Origin: Propioniciclava sinopodophylli
Lineage (GTDB): Bacteria > Actinomycetota > Actinomycetes > Propionibacteriales > Propionibacteriaceae
DNA length: 64,000 nucleotides
Direction of reading: 5' to 3'
NCBI RefSeq assembly: GCF_004324755.1
Contig: NZ_SDMQ01000005.1
Span: 1 to 64,000, forward strand
Within the stretch, counting starts at the first letter, position 1, and each line of letters opens with the position of its first letter. The notes beneath the pieces were generated by a model. The model saw only the letters and a list, made by a program, of their open reading frames with translations, did no database searches and was not told where the DNA came from. The translations under genes were made by a program, and so were the position numbers. Shown in pieces: positions 19,179-28,996 of the stretch.

Positions 19179-19223
19179 GCTCTTGGGCGGACACCAGCGA
19201 CACTGTGACCACATGGTGTAGTA

Positions 19224-19237
19224 TCTCGATGTCGAGA
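19224..19237 (+). promoter_or_regulatory. Perfect dyad in the acnA promoter region
   Basis: TCTCGATGTCGAGA is a 6+2+6 inverted repeat. It overlaps a TAGTAT hexamer at 19219-19224 that is a possible -10 box, about 37 nt before the acnA start. A repressor bound here would block initiation. I cannot assign the protein. Confidence 0.45.
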
Positions 19238-19274
19238 CAATCTGCTGGACATCGTCGAAGAGGAGAGGGTGCTC

Positions 19275-21947
<2,673 letters not shown>

Positions 21948-21982
21948 CCCCGCGCCCGTCCACGGGCACGACCGTCCACCAA

Positions 21983-22010
21983 GGGCCCCACCTTTCACGA
22001 GGTGGGGCCC
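21983..22010 (+). terminator. acnA terminator
   Basis: GGGCCCCACCT at 21983-21993, a 6-nt loop and the exact complement at 22000-22010 form an 11-bp GC-rich stem 36 nt after the acnA stop. Confidence 0.75.
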
Positions 22011-22048
22011 TCGGCGCATCCAGGCGGGCACGCGGTAGCCTCGCGGCC

Positions 22049-22528
22049 ATGAGTTCCTCGGACGCGCTGGGCACGAGTCGGCTGCGTGTCTCCGACGGCG
22101 CGGGCCCGGGGGAGTGGGTGGCTTACTCGTTCCTCGGGACGGTGCTCGGGCTACTGGCGGCCCTGCTGCTGTGGGCCGTCTCCAACGTCCTGAGCAGCGC
22201 CCTGTGCGGCACCGATGAGTGCGCGCTCGGCTGGTTGCTGCTCGGCGGCATGCTCTCGCTGGTGGCCGGCCTGCTCGTGCCTATGCTCCTCATCGGCCTG
22301 GGCTGGGCGTGGTGGGCCGTGCTGGCCGCTGCTGTGTTCTCGACGCCGCTGTGGATCTTCCTGCCACCGTTCTGGTTGACCGGCGTGCTGATGGTGCTCG
22401 TCGCCCCCCTCGTGGCCGGGCTCGCCGGCCGTTGGGCGCGCTCGGGCCCGCCCTGGCGCACCTGGGTGCTGCTCGGCGTCGCGGCAGCCGTGCTGGTCGC
22501 GACGTCGGTCTCGGTGCTCGTCGCCTGA
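22049..22528 (+). CDS. Hypothetical four-helix membrane protein
   Basis: A 159-residue protein of no recognised family. Four hydrophobic helices are visible, around residues 23-48, 57-80, 83-112 and 130-158. A short loop has CGTDEC, where two cysteines could form a disulphide if it faces outward. TAGCCT at 22036-22041 ends 7 nt before the ATG (leaderless). The downstream gene has its own SOS promoter, so this one is probably transcribed alone. Confidence 0.6.
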   Translation: MSSSDALGTSRLRVSDGAGPGEWVAYSFLGTVLGLLAALLLWAVSNVLSSALCGTDECALGWLLLGGMLSLVAGLLVPMLLIGLGWAWWAVLAAAVFSTPLWIFLPPFWLTGVLMVLVAPLVAGLAGRWARSGPPWRTWVLLGVAAAVLVATSVSVLVA

Positions 22529-22533
22529 CCCTC

Positions 22534-22577
22534 TTGCGGCGCCGCGCCTCGCACCCTAGAATCGAACGCACGTTCGA
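22534..22577 (+). promoter_or_regulatory. Sigma-A-type promoter with overlapping LexA (SOS) box
   Basis: TTGCGG at 22534-22539, a 17-nt spacer and TAGAAT at 22557-22562 make a near-ideal housekeeping promoter. TCGAACGCACGTTCGA at 22562-22577 is a perfect palindrome that fits the Gram-positive/actinobacterial LexA consensus CGAAC-N4-GTTCG. The expected start site (about 22569) falls in the middle of the box, so LexA binding would occlude it. AAGGAGG follows at 22580-22586. Confidence 0.8.
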
Positions 22578-22592
22578 ACAAGGAGGTGCGTG

Positions 22593-23063
22593 ATGTCGAC
22601 GCTGAGCTGGACGCCGACGGCCGCCCACGGCTTCGGCCGGTTCGCGGGCGAACCGGGTCGCCACCCGGTCGGGCGCACGAAGTTCCCAGCCCAGACCGCG
22701 CTGTACACCCCGCCCGGGTGGCCCGAGGGCGTCCGGCCCCCGCACAGCCCGGAGTGGGAGGCGACGGCCACCAACTTCCTGCTCGACTGCTGCCCGGCCG
22801 AGTACCGGGGGTACCCGGTGCTGCGCCGGCACCCGGTCATCCTCGCCCGGTTCGCCGCCGAGCACGTCGAGTCGCAGGTCCAGGCCTGCCGCGACGGCAT
22901 CGGAGGGGTGCGGGCGAGCCTGGGCCACCTGGTCAGCCCCGAAGCACTCGAGGCGGCGCTGGCGGCGTGGCACGAGCAGGCCGAGCTGCTGCGCCGTCGC
23001 CGCCGCGAGGTGGCGCTGGTGGAGGAAGCGCTGCGCGGCAAGGTGTTCATCCGCAAGATGTGA
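22593..23063 (+). CDS. Hypothetical protein under a LexA box
   Basis: A 156-residue soluble protein I do not recognise. It begins MSTLSWTPTAAHGFGRFAG, has a Pro-rich stretch (YTPPGWPEGVRPPHSPEWE) and a central LLDCCPAEYRGYPVLRRHP, and finishes as a long alpha-helix rich in Arg and Glu (residues ~80-150, including LLRRRRREVALVEEAL). There is no signal peptide or membrane helix. The ATG at 22593 is set by AAGGAGG with 6-nt spacing. The upstream promoter carries a LexA palindrome, so it should be DNA-damage inducible. A DNA repair or checkpoint role is inferred only from this. dxs downstream has its own promoter. Confidence 0.72.
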   Translation: MSTLSWTPTAAHGFGRFAGEPGRHPVGRTKFPAQTALYTPPGWPEGVRPPHSPEWEATATNFLLDCCPAEYRGYPVLRRHPVILARFAAEHVESQVQACRDGIGGVRASLGHLVSPEALEAALAAWHEQAELLRRRRREVALVEEALRGKVFIRKM

Positions 23064-23132
23064 AGCACGGATGGCGGCGGCGCGCGCCAGCCGGGCTGGG
23101 TTCGCGGGGCCCGTATGCCTAGAATCGTACTC

Positions 23133-25058
23133 ATGTCCCTTCTCGAGGCGGTGCACGGTCCGCGCGACCTGCGGGCGCTGAGCGCACCCCAGTTGGCCGA
23201 GCTGGCCGACGAGATCCGCACCTTCCTCGTGGGCAGCGTCAGCCGCACCGGCGGCCACCTGGGGCCCAACCTCGGCGTGGTGGAGATGACGATCGCGCTG
23301 CACCGGGTCTTCGACTCGCCGCACGACCCCATCATCTTCGACACCGGCCACCAGAGCTACGTGCACAAGATCCTCACCGGGCGTCAGGAGGGCTTCCCCG
23401 GCCTGCGGCAGAAGGGCGGCCTCACCGGCTACCCGTGCCGCGCCGAGAGCCCCCACGACTGGGTGGAGAACTCCCACGCCACGACGAGCCTGTCGTGGGC
23501 CGAGGGCCTCGCCAAGGCCTACCGCCTGCGCGGTGAGGACCGGACGGTCGTCGCCGTGATCGGCGACGGCGCGCTGACCGGCGGCATGGCCTGGGAGGCC
23601 CTGAACAACATCGCCGTCGGCGCGGACCTCAAGCTCATCGTCGTCGTCAACGACAACGGGCGCTCCTACACCCCGACCGTCGGTGGCATCGCCTCCCACC
23701 TGTCCACGCTGCGGACCGACCGCCGCTACGAGCCGACGCTGAAGCAGATCAAGCAGCGCGTCCGGTCGGCCCCGGTCGTCGGCGGCGCGCTGTACGACCT
23801 GCTGCACGGCTTCAAGACTGGCGTGAAGGACATCCTCGCCCCCCAGGGCATGTTCTCCGACCTCGGCATCAAGTACGTCGGTCCCATCGACGGGCACGAC
23901 ATCGGCATGATGGAGCGTGCCTTCGAGTCGGCCAAGAACTTCGGCGGGCCGGTGATCATCCACTGCATGACCGTCAAGGGCAAGGGCTTCCGCGCGGCGG
24001 AGGAGGACGAGGCGGACCGCTTCCACGCCGTCGGCCTGATCGACTCCGAGACCGGCGAGCCGCTGACCGCCAGCCCCAGGCGCACGTGGACCGACGCGTT
24101 CCGCGAGGCGATCGTCGACATCGCGCGCGCCGACGCGAACGTCGTCGGCATCACCGCGGCCATGCTGCACCCGGTCGGCCTGGACGCGATGGCGCGGGCC
24201 TTCCCTGACCGCGTCTTCGACGTCGGCATCGCCGAGCAGCACGCGGTCACCTCCGCAGCCGGCCTCAGCAGGGGCGGCCTGCACCCCGTCGTCGCCCTGT
24301 ACGCCACCTTCCTGAACCGCGCCTTCGACCAAGTGTTGATGGACGTCGCGCTGCACGGCCAGGGCGTCACCTTCGTGCTCGACCGCGCCGGCATCACCGG
24401 GCCCGACGGCGCGAGCCACCACGGCATGTGGGACACGTCGCTGATGGCGCTGGTCCCCGGCGCCCACGTGGCCGCACCGCGCGACGAGCGCCGCCTCGTG
24501 GACGCGCTGCGCACCGCCGTGGGCGTCGATGACGCGCCCACGGTCGTCCGCTACTCCAAGGACCCGCTGCCGCCCGAGCTGCCGGCCATCCGCTCCCACG
24601 GGGGCGTGGACGTGCTGGCCTCGCCGGCGGACGCCCGCGTCCTGCTCGTCGCCCACGGGCCGTTCGCGCACCTCGCCGTCGAGGCCGCCGACCGGATGGG
24701 CGCCCAAGGCATCCCATGCGCGGTCGTGGACCCGGTCTGGGCCCTGCCCGTGAACCCCGCCCTCGTCGAGCTGTGCGGCGCGGCCGAGTTGGTCGTCACG
24801 CTGGAGGACGGCGGCGTGTCCGGCGGCTTGGGGGCGGCGCTCGCCCTGGCCTGTCAGCGCGCGGGCGTCTGGACGCCGCTGCGCCACCTCGCGATCCCGC
24901 AGGAGTTCCTCGATCACGCCAGCCGCGCCGAGATCCTGGGCGAGCTGGGGCTGACGGCCGACGACGTGGCCCGCGCGATCGTCGACTGGGCGTTAGAGTC
25001 CACCGCGGCGAAGGTCGCGCGCACCGCCGTGGCGGAGGGCCCTAGAGCAGGGGCGTGA
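23133..25058 (+). CDS. dxs: 1-deoxy-D-xylulose-5-phosphate synthase
   Basis: Thiamine-diphosphate enzyme that condenses pyruvate and glyceraldehyde 3-phosphate, the first step of the MEP isoprenoid pathway. 641 residues from this start. Motifs: [32 protein letters not shown], the ThDP signature [27 protein letters not shown], and the transketolase central domain with [18 protein letters not shown]. The ATG at 23133 is preferred over 23115 because TAGAAT at 23120-23125 ends 7 nt before it, which gives a leaderless mRNA; the longer start would place the -10 box inside the gene. The 3' end overlaps convergent rnd by 17 nt. Confidence 0.94.
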   Translation: MSLLEAVHGPRDLRALSAPQLAELADEIRTFLVGSVSRTGGHLGPNLGVVEMTIALHRVFDSPHDPIIFDTGHQSYVHKILTGRQEGFPGLRQKGGLTGYPCRAESPHDWVENSHATTSLSWAEGLAKAYRLRGEDRTVVAVIGDGALTGGMAWEALNNIAVGADLKLIVVVNDNGRSYTPTVGGIASHLSTLRTDRRYEPTLKQIKQRVRSAPVVGGALYDLLHGFKTGVKDILAPQGMFSDLGIKYVGPIDGHDIGMMERAFESAKNFGGPVIIHCMTVKGKGFRAAEEDEADRFHAVGLIDSETGEPLTASPRRTWTDAFREAIVDIARADANVVGITAAMLHPVGLDAMARAFPDRVFDVGIAEQHAVTSAAGLSRGGLHPVVALYATFLNRAFDQVLMDVALHGQGVTFVLDRAGITGPDGASHHGMWDTSLMALVPGAHVAAPRDERRLVDALRTAVGVDDAPTVVRYSKDPLPPELPAIRSHGGVDVLASPADARVLLVAHGPFAHLAVEAADRMGAQGIPCAVVDPVWALPVNPALVELCGAAELVVTLEDGGVSGGLGAALALACQRAGVWTPLRHLAIPQEFLDHASRAEILGELGLTADDVARAIVDWALESTAAKVARTAVAEGPRAGA

Positions 25059-26304
25059 CCACCGGCACGACGAGCTCGCGCTGCCAGGGACGCACGCCCT
25101 CGATCATCAAGAAGGCGTCTACCGAGGCCTCCGAGACGGGGTGCGGGGGCTCCCACGCGAGCTTGCGGACGGCGTCTGGCGGGATGAGGTTCTCCACCGG
25201 GAGGCCCAGCTTCTCGGCCAGCTCCATCGTGGCGGGGCGGACGCACGACCAGCGCTCGGCGGCGTCCGGGAAACGCGTCGGCCAGCCCTTGGGGTGCGGT
25301 ATGCCCTCGGACGGCGGGCGCTTCAGGGGGAGTTCCGCCTTGGACAGGGCCAGGGCGCGCTCCAGCGCAGTGAGCCAGTTGGTCTCGTAGCGGGCAGCCT
25401 GACGCCACTTGAAGCCGTCGACGGCCCGCAGCGCCTCTCGGGAGGCGACGAAGTCGGGCTTCTCGGACGCCTGCGCCAGCCCGCTGATCGCCCGGTCCAC
25501 CAGCACACGGCCGGGCGCCTTGTCGAGGCGCCGGGCCAGCGCGTCCCGCTCCTGCCACAGCTCGCGGACCACGGCCAGGCCGCGCGGCGTCCGCACGTCG
25601 TGGGTTCCGGACGTCCGCCGCCACGGCTCGGCGCGGACGTTCGGGGCGTCGCCGGCGTGCGCGACCAGGTGGGCGAACTCCTGGGCCGCCCACTCGCTCT
25701 TGCCGGCTTCCTCGAGCTGCTCGGCGACCCAGTCGCGCAGCGGCACGAGCAACTCGACGTCGAGGGCGGCGTAGTTCAGCCAGTCCTCGGGCAGCGGCCT
25801 GCGCGACCAGTCGGACGCCGAGTGCTCCTTGGCCAGCGTCTTGCCCAGCGCGCGCTCCAGCAGCGAGCCCAGCGCCACGCGGGGGAGTCCCAGGAGCCGC
25901 CCGGCGAGCTCGGTGTCGAACAGGCGCCGGGGCAGCATGTTGACCTCGGCGAGGCACGGCAGGTCCTGACTGGCCGCGTGGAGGATCCACTCGGCGTCGC
26001 CCACGGCGTCCGCCAGCGCCGACAGGTCGGCGAGCTCGTCGTCGGCGGCGAAGGCGATCGGGTCGACCAGGTGGGTGCCGGCGCCCTTGCGGCGCAGCTG
26101 GATGAGGTAGGCGCGGCCGGTGTAGCGGAAGCCGTGGGCGCGCTCGGTGTCGACGGCCAGCGGCCCGGTGCCCGCCCGGAGGGCCTCGATGGTGGCGGCG
26201 AGCGCCTCGGGGGTGCGGACGACGGCGGGGACGCCCTCGGCCGGCCGGGTGACCAGCTCGTAGGTGGGTTCTGGAGCCTCGTCCGTGCGGGTCTCGTCGG
26301 TCAC
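25042..26304 (-). CDS. rnd: Ribonuclease D-type 3'-5' exonuclease with HRDC domain
   Basis: A 420-residue member of the DEDD exonuclease family. Catalytic acidic residues are visible in [17 protein letters not shown] (DxE), [10 protein letters not shown] and [14 protein letters not shown]; an HRDC nucleic-acid-binding domain follows from about residue 215 ([20 protein letters not shown]). Orthologous to Rv2681. It probably trims tRNA precursors or structured RNA. GTG at 26304 overlaps the DUF3000 stop by 4 nt. The stop lies inside the 3' end of dxs on the other strand. Confidence 0.9.
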   Translation of the reverse strand: MTDETRTDEAPEPTYELVTRPAEGVPAVVRTPEALAATIEALRAGTGPLAVDTERAHGFRYTGRAYLIQLRRKGAGTHLVDPIAFAADDELADLSALADAVGDAEWILHAASQDLPCLAEVNMLPRRLFDTELAGRLLGLPRVALGSLLERALGKTLAKEHSASDWSRRPLPEDWLNYAALDVELLVPLRDWVAEQLEEAGKSEWAAQEFAHLVAHAGDAPNVRAEPWRRTSGTHDVRTPRGLAVVRELWQERDALARRLDKAPGRVLVDRAISGLAQASEKPDFVASREALRAVDGFKWRQAARYETNWLTALERALALSKAELPLKRPPSEGIPHPKGWPTRFPDAAERWSCVRPATMELAEKLGLPVENLIPPDAVRKLAWEPPHPVSEASVDAFLMIEGVRPWQRELVVPVVTPLL

Positions 26305-26891
26305 CGGTGCCGCCTCCCCGGACGGTGCACCCCGATGGGCACCACGCCGTCGGGCAGCAGCGGCAGGCCGGACACCATGCAGAGCAGGTCCTGCCAGGCC
26401 TCGACGTGGGTGAGGATCTCGGCGCCGGAGGTGAGCACCGGCGTCCACGAGGCGCGGATTTCGACCTCGGCCTTGTCGGGGTCGTCCTCCATGGAGCCGA
26501 ACGACTTCGACGACACCGACGTGACGGTGCCGCTCGGGGCTGTGTAGGTGGCGCCGCGGCGCTCGAGGGCGTCCTGGAGCCACGACCAGCCGACATCGGC
26601 GAGCAGGGGGTCGGCGACCATCTCCGGGTCGACGACCGCGCGGGCGAAGGTCACGCAGCGGAACGTGCCGTCCCAGGCGGGGTTGCCGTCAGGGTCGTGC
26701 AGCAGCACGAGGCGTCCGTTGCCGACCTCCTCGCCCGCGGCGTCCACGTCGGCGGCGATGGCCGCGGCGAACGGTGCGATGCGCTGGGGGGCGGGGATCT
26801 CCTCGACCGTGAGCTCGGGTCGCCATGCCATGCCGAGCAGCGAGGCCGCTGCCTCGTCGAACATGCCCGCCTGCAAAATCCCCTGTGCCAC
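26301..26891 (-). CDS. DUF3000 family protein
   Basis: A 196-residue actinobacterial protein with VLLHDPDGNPAWDGTFRCVTFARA, WSWLQDALERRGATY, GTVTSVSSKSFG and ILTHVEAWQDLLC. Orthologous to Rv2680 and almost always next to the HRDC exonuclease; the function is unknown, though an RNA-processing link is plausible. TAGCCT at 26899-26904 ends 7 nt before the GTG. The C-terminus is basic (VHRPGRRHR) where it overlaps rnd. Confidence 0.88.
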   Translation of the reverse strand: MAQGILQAGMFDEAAASLLGMAWRPELTVEEIPAPQRIAPFAAAIAADVDAAGEEVGNGRLVLLHDPDGNPAWDGTFRCVTFARAVVDPEMVADPLLADVGWSWLQDALERRGATYTAPSGTVTSVSSKSFGSMEDDPDKAEVEIRASWTPVLTSGAEILTHVEAWQDLLCMVSGLPLLPDGVVPIGVHRPGRRHR

Positions 26892-26945
26892 GTGCCTCAG
26901 GCTAGGGGGCGGGCGTCCCCCGACGAGGTTGCCGCGCCGGGCCGC

Positions 26946-27368
26946 TCAGCCCTCGGCGGGCGGCGTGTGCACCAGGGTGACGGAGTTGATGCAGTAGCGC
27001 AGGTCGGTGGGGGTCTGGTAGCCCTCGCCCTCGAAGACGTGCCCCAGGTGGCCGTCGCAGGCGGCGCACCGCACCTCGATGCGCGGACGCCCGGGCAGCG
27101 ACTCGTCGCGCAGGTAGCGGACCCGGTCGTCGGCCGCGGGGGCGAAGAAGCTCGGCCACCCGCAGTGCGAGGCGAACTTCTCCTCGCTCGTGAACAGCTC
27201 GGCGCCGCAGCCCTTGCACGAGTACGTGCCGGGTTCGGAGAACTCGTCGTACTCGCCGGTGCCCGGGCGCTCGGTGGCGCCCTCGCGGAGCACGGAGAAC
27301 TCGAACGGGGTCAGCACCTCACGCCACTGCTCGGGCGTCCTGCTCACCGTGGGTGTCCAGTCGGACAT
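26946..27368 (-). CDS. msrB: Peptide-methionine (R)-S-oxide reductase
   Basis: Repairs oxidised methionine residues, 140 residues. It has two CxxC zinc pairs (SCKGCGAELF and RCAACDGHLGHVF), the substrate motif SHCGWPSFF and the catalytic Cys in LRYCINSVTLVH. The ATG at 27368 is preceded by AGGAGGTTCCC, a strong ribosome site. It is monocistronic: DUF3000 has its own promoter and the upstream chelatase gene ends 52 nt away. Confidence 0.95.
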   Translation of the reverse strand: MSDWTPTVSRTPEQWREVLTPFEFSVLREGATERPGTGEYDEFSEPGTYSCKGCGAELFTSEEKFASHCGWPSFFAPAADDRVRYLRDESLPGRPRIEVRCAACDGHLGHVFEGEGYQTPTDLRYCINSVTLVHTPPAEG

Positions 27369-27420
27369 GGGAACCTCCTGAGTCGACCGGGGCCAGCCTA
27401 CCCGGCAGCGCCGGACCGAC

Positions 27421-28233
27421 TCAGGCGCCGAACGCGAGCGCCCCGATCGGCGCGACCTCGGGCTCCGGCGCGGCGAAGTTGCCACGCTCGTCGAAAGGCA
27501 GGAGTTCCATGGCGGCGAAGGCGTAGCGGGCCAGCACCAGCTCGGCGACCTCGGCGGCGGTGCCCAGCGGCTCCGACACCGCGACCGCGCCCACGCGGCG
27601 GGCCTGGTCCGCCTGAACCGCCCAGCGCTCGTCGGCGGCCAGGAAGAACGAGCCGACCGCGATGTGGCGGCGGCCCTGGCTGCGCAGGCCCTGCATCGCC
27701 TGGGCGACCGAGGGGCCGGAGCCGTCGGCCACCGCAGTCAGGCAGGGGAGGCGGTGATGGGTGGACCACTGGCGGGCACGGCGGGCCAGGAGGGCGGTGC
27801 CGCGGACGTCGCCGGTGGTGGCCGAGCTGAGGATCAGCCCGTCCAGCTCGAGCACGCGGGCAGCAGCCAGCGCACTGCGCAGGCGGGCGTCCAGCAGGGT
27901 CAGCAGCGAGGCCTCGGGGCCGATCGGGCGGGCGACGCTGACGCGGAGGGCGGGATGCTGGTGGGTGGTCTGGGCGACCAGGCCGTCGATGCGGGGGTCG
28001 ACCTCGATCGCGTGGGTGAGGTCGAGGGGCACCACGACGACCTCGTCGACCCCGCTGCCGGCCACCGTGCCGAGGACTTGGGGGAGCGAGGGGAGGCACG
28101 AGTCGAGGAAGGCCACGTGGGCGTCCACCTCGGGTCGCAGCCGCGTCAGCTCGGCCTTGAGTGCCTGCGTCGCGCGCGCGACGCGCTGGTCTCGGCTGCC
28201 GCGGGCAGCGATCACGAGGGTGGGTGCGGTCAT
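27421..28233 (-). CDS. CbiX/SirB-type sirohydrochlorin chelatase homologue with an altered active site
   Basis: A 270-residue two-domain protein of the CbiX/SirB chelatase family (VDAHVAFLDSCLPSLPQVL, VVVVPLDLTHAIEVDPRI, then a second repeat with AVGSFFLAADERW). SirB enzymes insert ferrous iron into sirohydrochlorin to make sirohaem, and CbiX inserts cobalt. Family members normally have GHGSRD near residue 10; here it is AARGSRD, with Arg11 (codon CGC) where His (CAC) is expected. The second metal-site His (His74) is kept. The ATG at 28233 has GGAGG upstream. No other sirohaem, sulfite-reductase or cobalamin gene is nearby. Confidence 0.75.
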   Translation of the reverse strand: MTAPTLVIAARGSRDQRVARATQALKAELTRLRPEVDAHVAFLDSCLPSLPQVLGTVAGSGVDEVVVVPLDLTHAIEVDPRIDGLVAQTTHQHPALRVSVARPIGPEASLLTLLDARLRSALAAARVLELDGLILSSATTGDVRGTALLARRARQWSTHHRLPCLTAVADGSGPSVAQAMQGLRSQGRRHIAVGSFFLAADERWAVQADQARRVGAVAVSEPLGTAAEVAELVLARYAFAAMELLPFDERGNFAAPEPEVAPIGALAFGA

Positions 28234-28295
28234 CGCCGTGTCCTCCATCGTTCCTGGCTGTTGGGACGGCGTCCTTGCCGCGTTGACATGGGCAT
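28230..28295 (-). CDS. Possible 21-residue upstream ORF coupled to the chelatase gene
   Basis: An ATG at 28295 opens a frame starting MPMSTRQGRRPNS, very basic, whose TGA overlaps the chelatase ATG (ATGA). It contains the chelatase ribosome site, so translating it could open or hide that site. Some actinobacterial sulfur genes have leader peptides, but this one lacks the Cys run typical of them. It may be fortuitous. Confidence 0.25.
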   Translation of the reverse strand: MPMSTRQGRRPNSQERWRTRR

Positions 28296-28438
28296 CCTGA
28301 CTGAAAAGTTGAGGAGATGCCAAGTCGAGTGTCCCACATGCCGGTACTTGCGTCCGCAGAGTGAGATGATGGCGCTTGGCAAGGGGGTATGCGTGACGCC
28401 CGCGAGGCAACCCCTGCCAACTGGGGCCCGACGGAGAC

Positions 28439-28466
28439 ATCCCGCCCCGGTTGGCCGGGACGGGAT
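28439..28466 (-). terminator. Terminator of tRNA-Val(CAC)
   Basis: ATCCCG-CCCCGG, loop TTGG, CCGGGA-CGGGAT: a 12-bp stem with one mismatch, starting 6 nt after the tRNA 3' end on the minus strand. Confidence 0.7.
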
Positions 28467-28472
28467 GTGCGG

Positions 28473-28545
28473 TGGGCGATACCAGACTTGAACTGATGAC
28501 CTCTTCGGTGTGAACGAAGCGCGCTACCAACTGCGCCAATCGCCC
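28473..28545 (-). tRNA. tRNA-Val(CAC)
   Basis: A 73-nt cloverleaf on the minus strand: acceptor GGGCGAT paired with ATCGCCC, anticodon stem CTTCG/CGAAG with loop TTCACAC (anticodon CAC), T-loop TTCAAGT, discriminator A. No CCA is encoded. It is a close paralogue of tRNA-Val(GAC) 330 nt away in opposite orientation. Confidence 0.93.
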
Positions 28546-28691
28546 GCGGAGGATCATGTTAGCCGACCGGTGTCGGACAGCGAAATCGGGGGGCGGCTGG
28601 CCCGTCCCCACGGGCTCGTTTTGCCAATCGGTGACGCCTCTGTATAAGGTGTTCCACGCCCCGAACGGCCCCGAGCGGTTCGGAAAAGCAT

Positions 28692-28764
28692 GCGGACGTG
28701 GCTCAGCTGGTAGAGCATCACCTTGCCAAGGTGAGGGTCGCGGGTTCGAATCCCGTCGTCCGCT
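28692..28764 (+). tRNA. tRNA-Gly(GCC)
   Basis: 73 nt: acceptor GCGGACG/CGTCCGC, anticodon stem TCACC/GGTGA with loop TTGCCAA (anticodon GCC), T-loop TTCGAAT, discriminator T. No encoded CCA. First of a three-tRNA plus-strand cluster. Confidence 0.95.
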
Positions 28765-28805
28765 CGGAGAGGGCCTGAGCCTCGTGCAGGCCGGCTTTCT
28801 ACCCC

Positions 28806-28876
28806 GGTGGAGTGGCCGAGAGGCGAGGCAACGGACTGCAAATCCGTGTACACGGGTTCAAATCCCGTCTCCACCT
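28806..28876 (+). tRNA. tRNA-Cys(GCA)
   Basis: 71 nt: acceptor GGTGGAG/CTCCACC, anticodon loop CTGCAAA (anticodon GCA) on stem ACGGA/TCCGT, T-loop TTCAAAT, discriminator T. No encoded CCA. It ends one base before tRNA-Val. Confidence 0.95.
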
Positions 28877-28877
28877 C

Positions 28878-28950
28878 GGGCGGTTGGCGCAGTTGGTAGC
28901 GCGCTTCCCTGACACGGAAGAGGTCATCAGTTCAAGTCTGGTACCGCCCA
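28878..28950 (+). tRNA. tRNA-Val(GAC)
   Basis: 73 nt: acceptor GGGCGGT/ACCGCCC, anticodon stem CTTCC/GGAAG with loop CTGACAC (anticodon GAC), discriminator A, followed by an encoded CCA at 28951-28953. It is the last tRNA of the cluster. Confidence 0.95.
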
Positions 28951-28957
28951 CCAAGGA

Positions 28958-28985
28958 AAAGGCCCCGGCAGCAGCCGGGGCCTTT
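28958..28985 (+). terminator. Terminator of the tRNA cluster
   Basis: AAAGGCCCCGGC at 28958-28969 pairs perfectly with 28974-28985 around a 4-nt loop. The last T of the stem is the first T of the TACTGT box (28985-28990) for the next gene. Confidence 0.85.
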
Positions 28986-28996
28986 ACTGTGTCCCC

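Noticed and set aside
25141-26547. 468-residue plus-strand frame opposite rnd
   Set aside because: Antisense to DEDD exonuclease motifs; no homology or start signal.
28377-28440. SAM-type riboswitch core on the plus strand (GGCAACCCC ... GGGGCCC)
   Set aside because: Only a short stretch resembles the motif, the closing stems are not evident, and no plus-strand gene lies downstream. The chelatase gene is on the other strand.
28473-28953. Integrated element at the tRNA cluster
   Set aside because: No integrase, no duplicated tRNA 3' end, and flanking genes are core.
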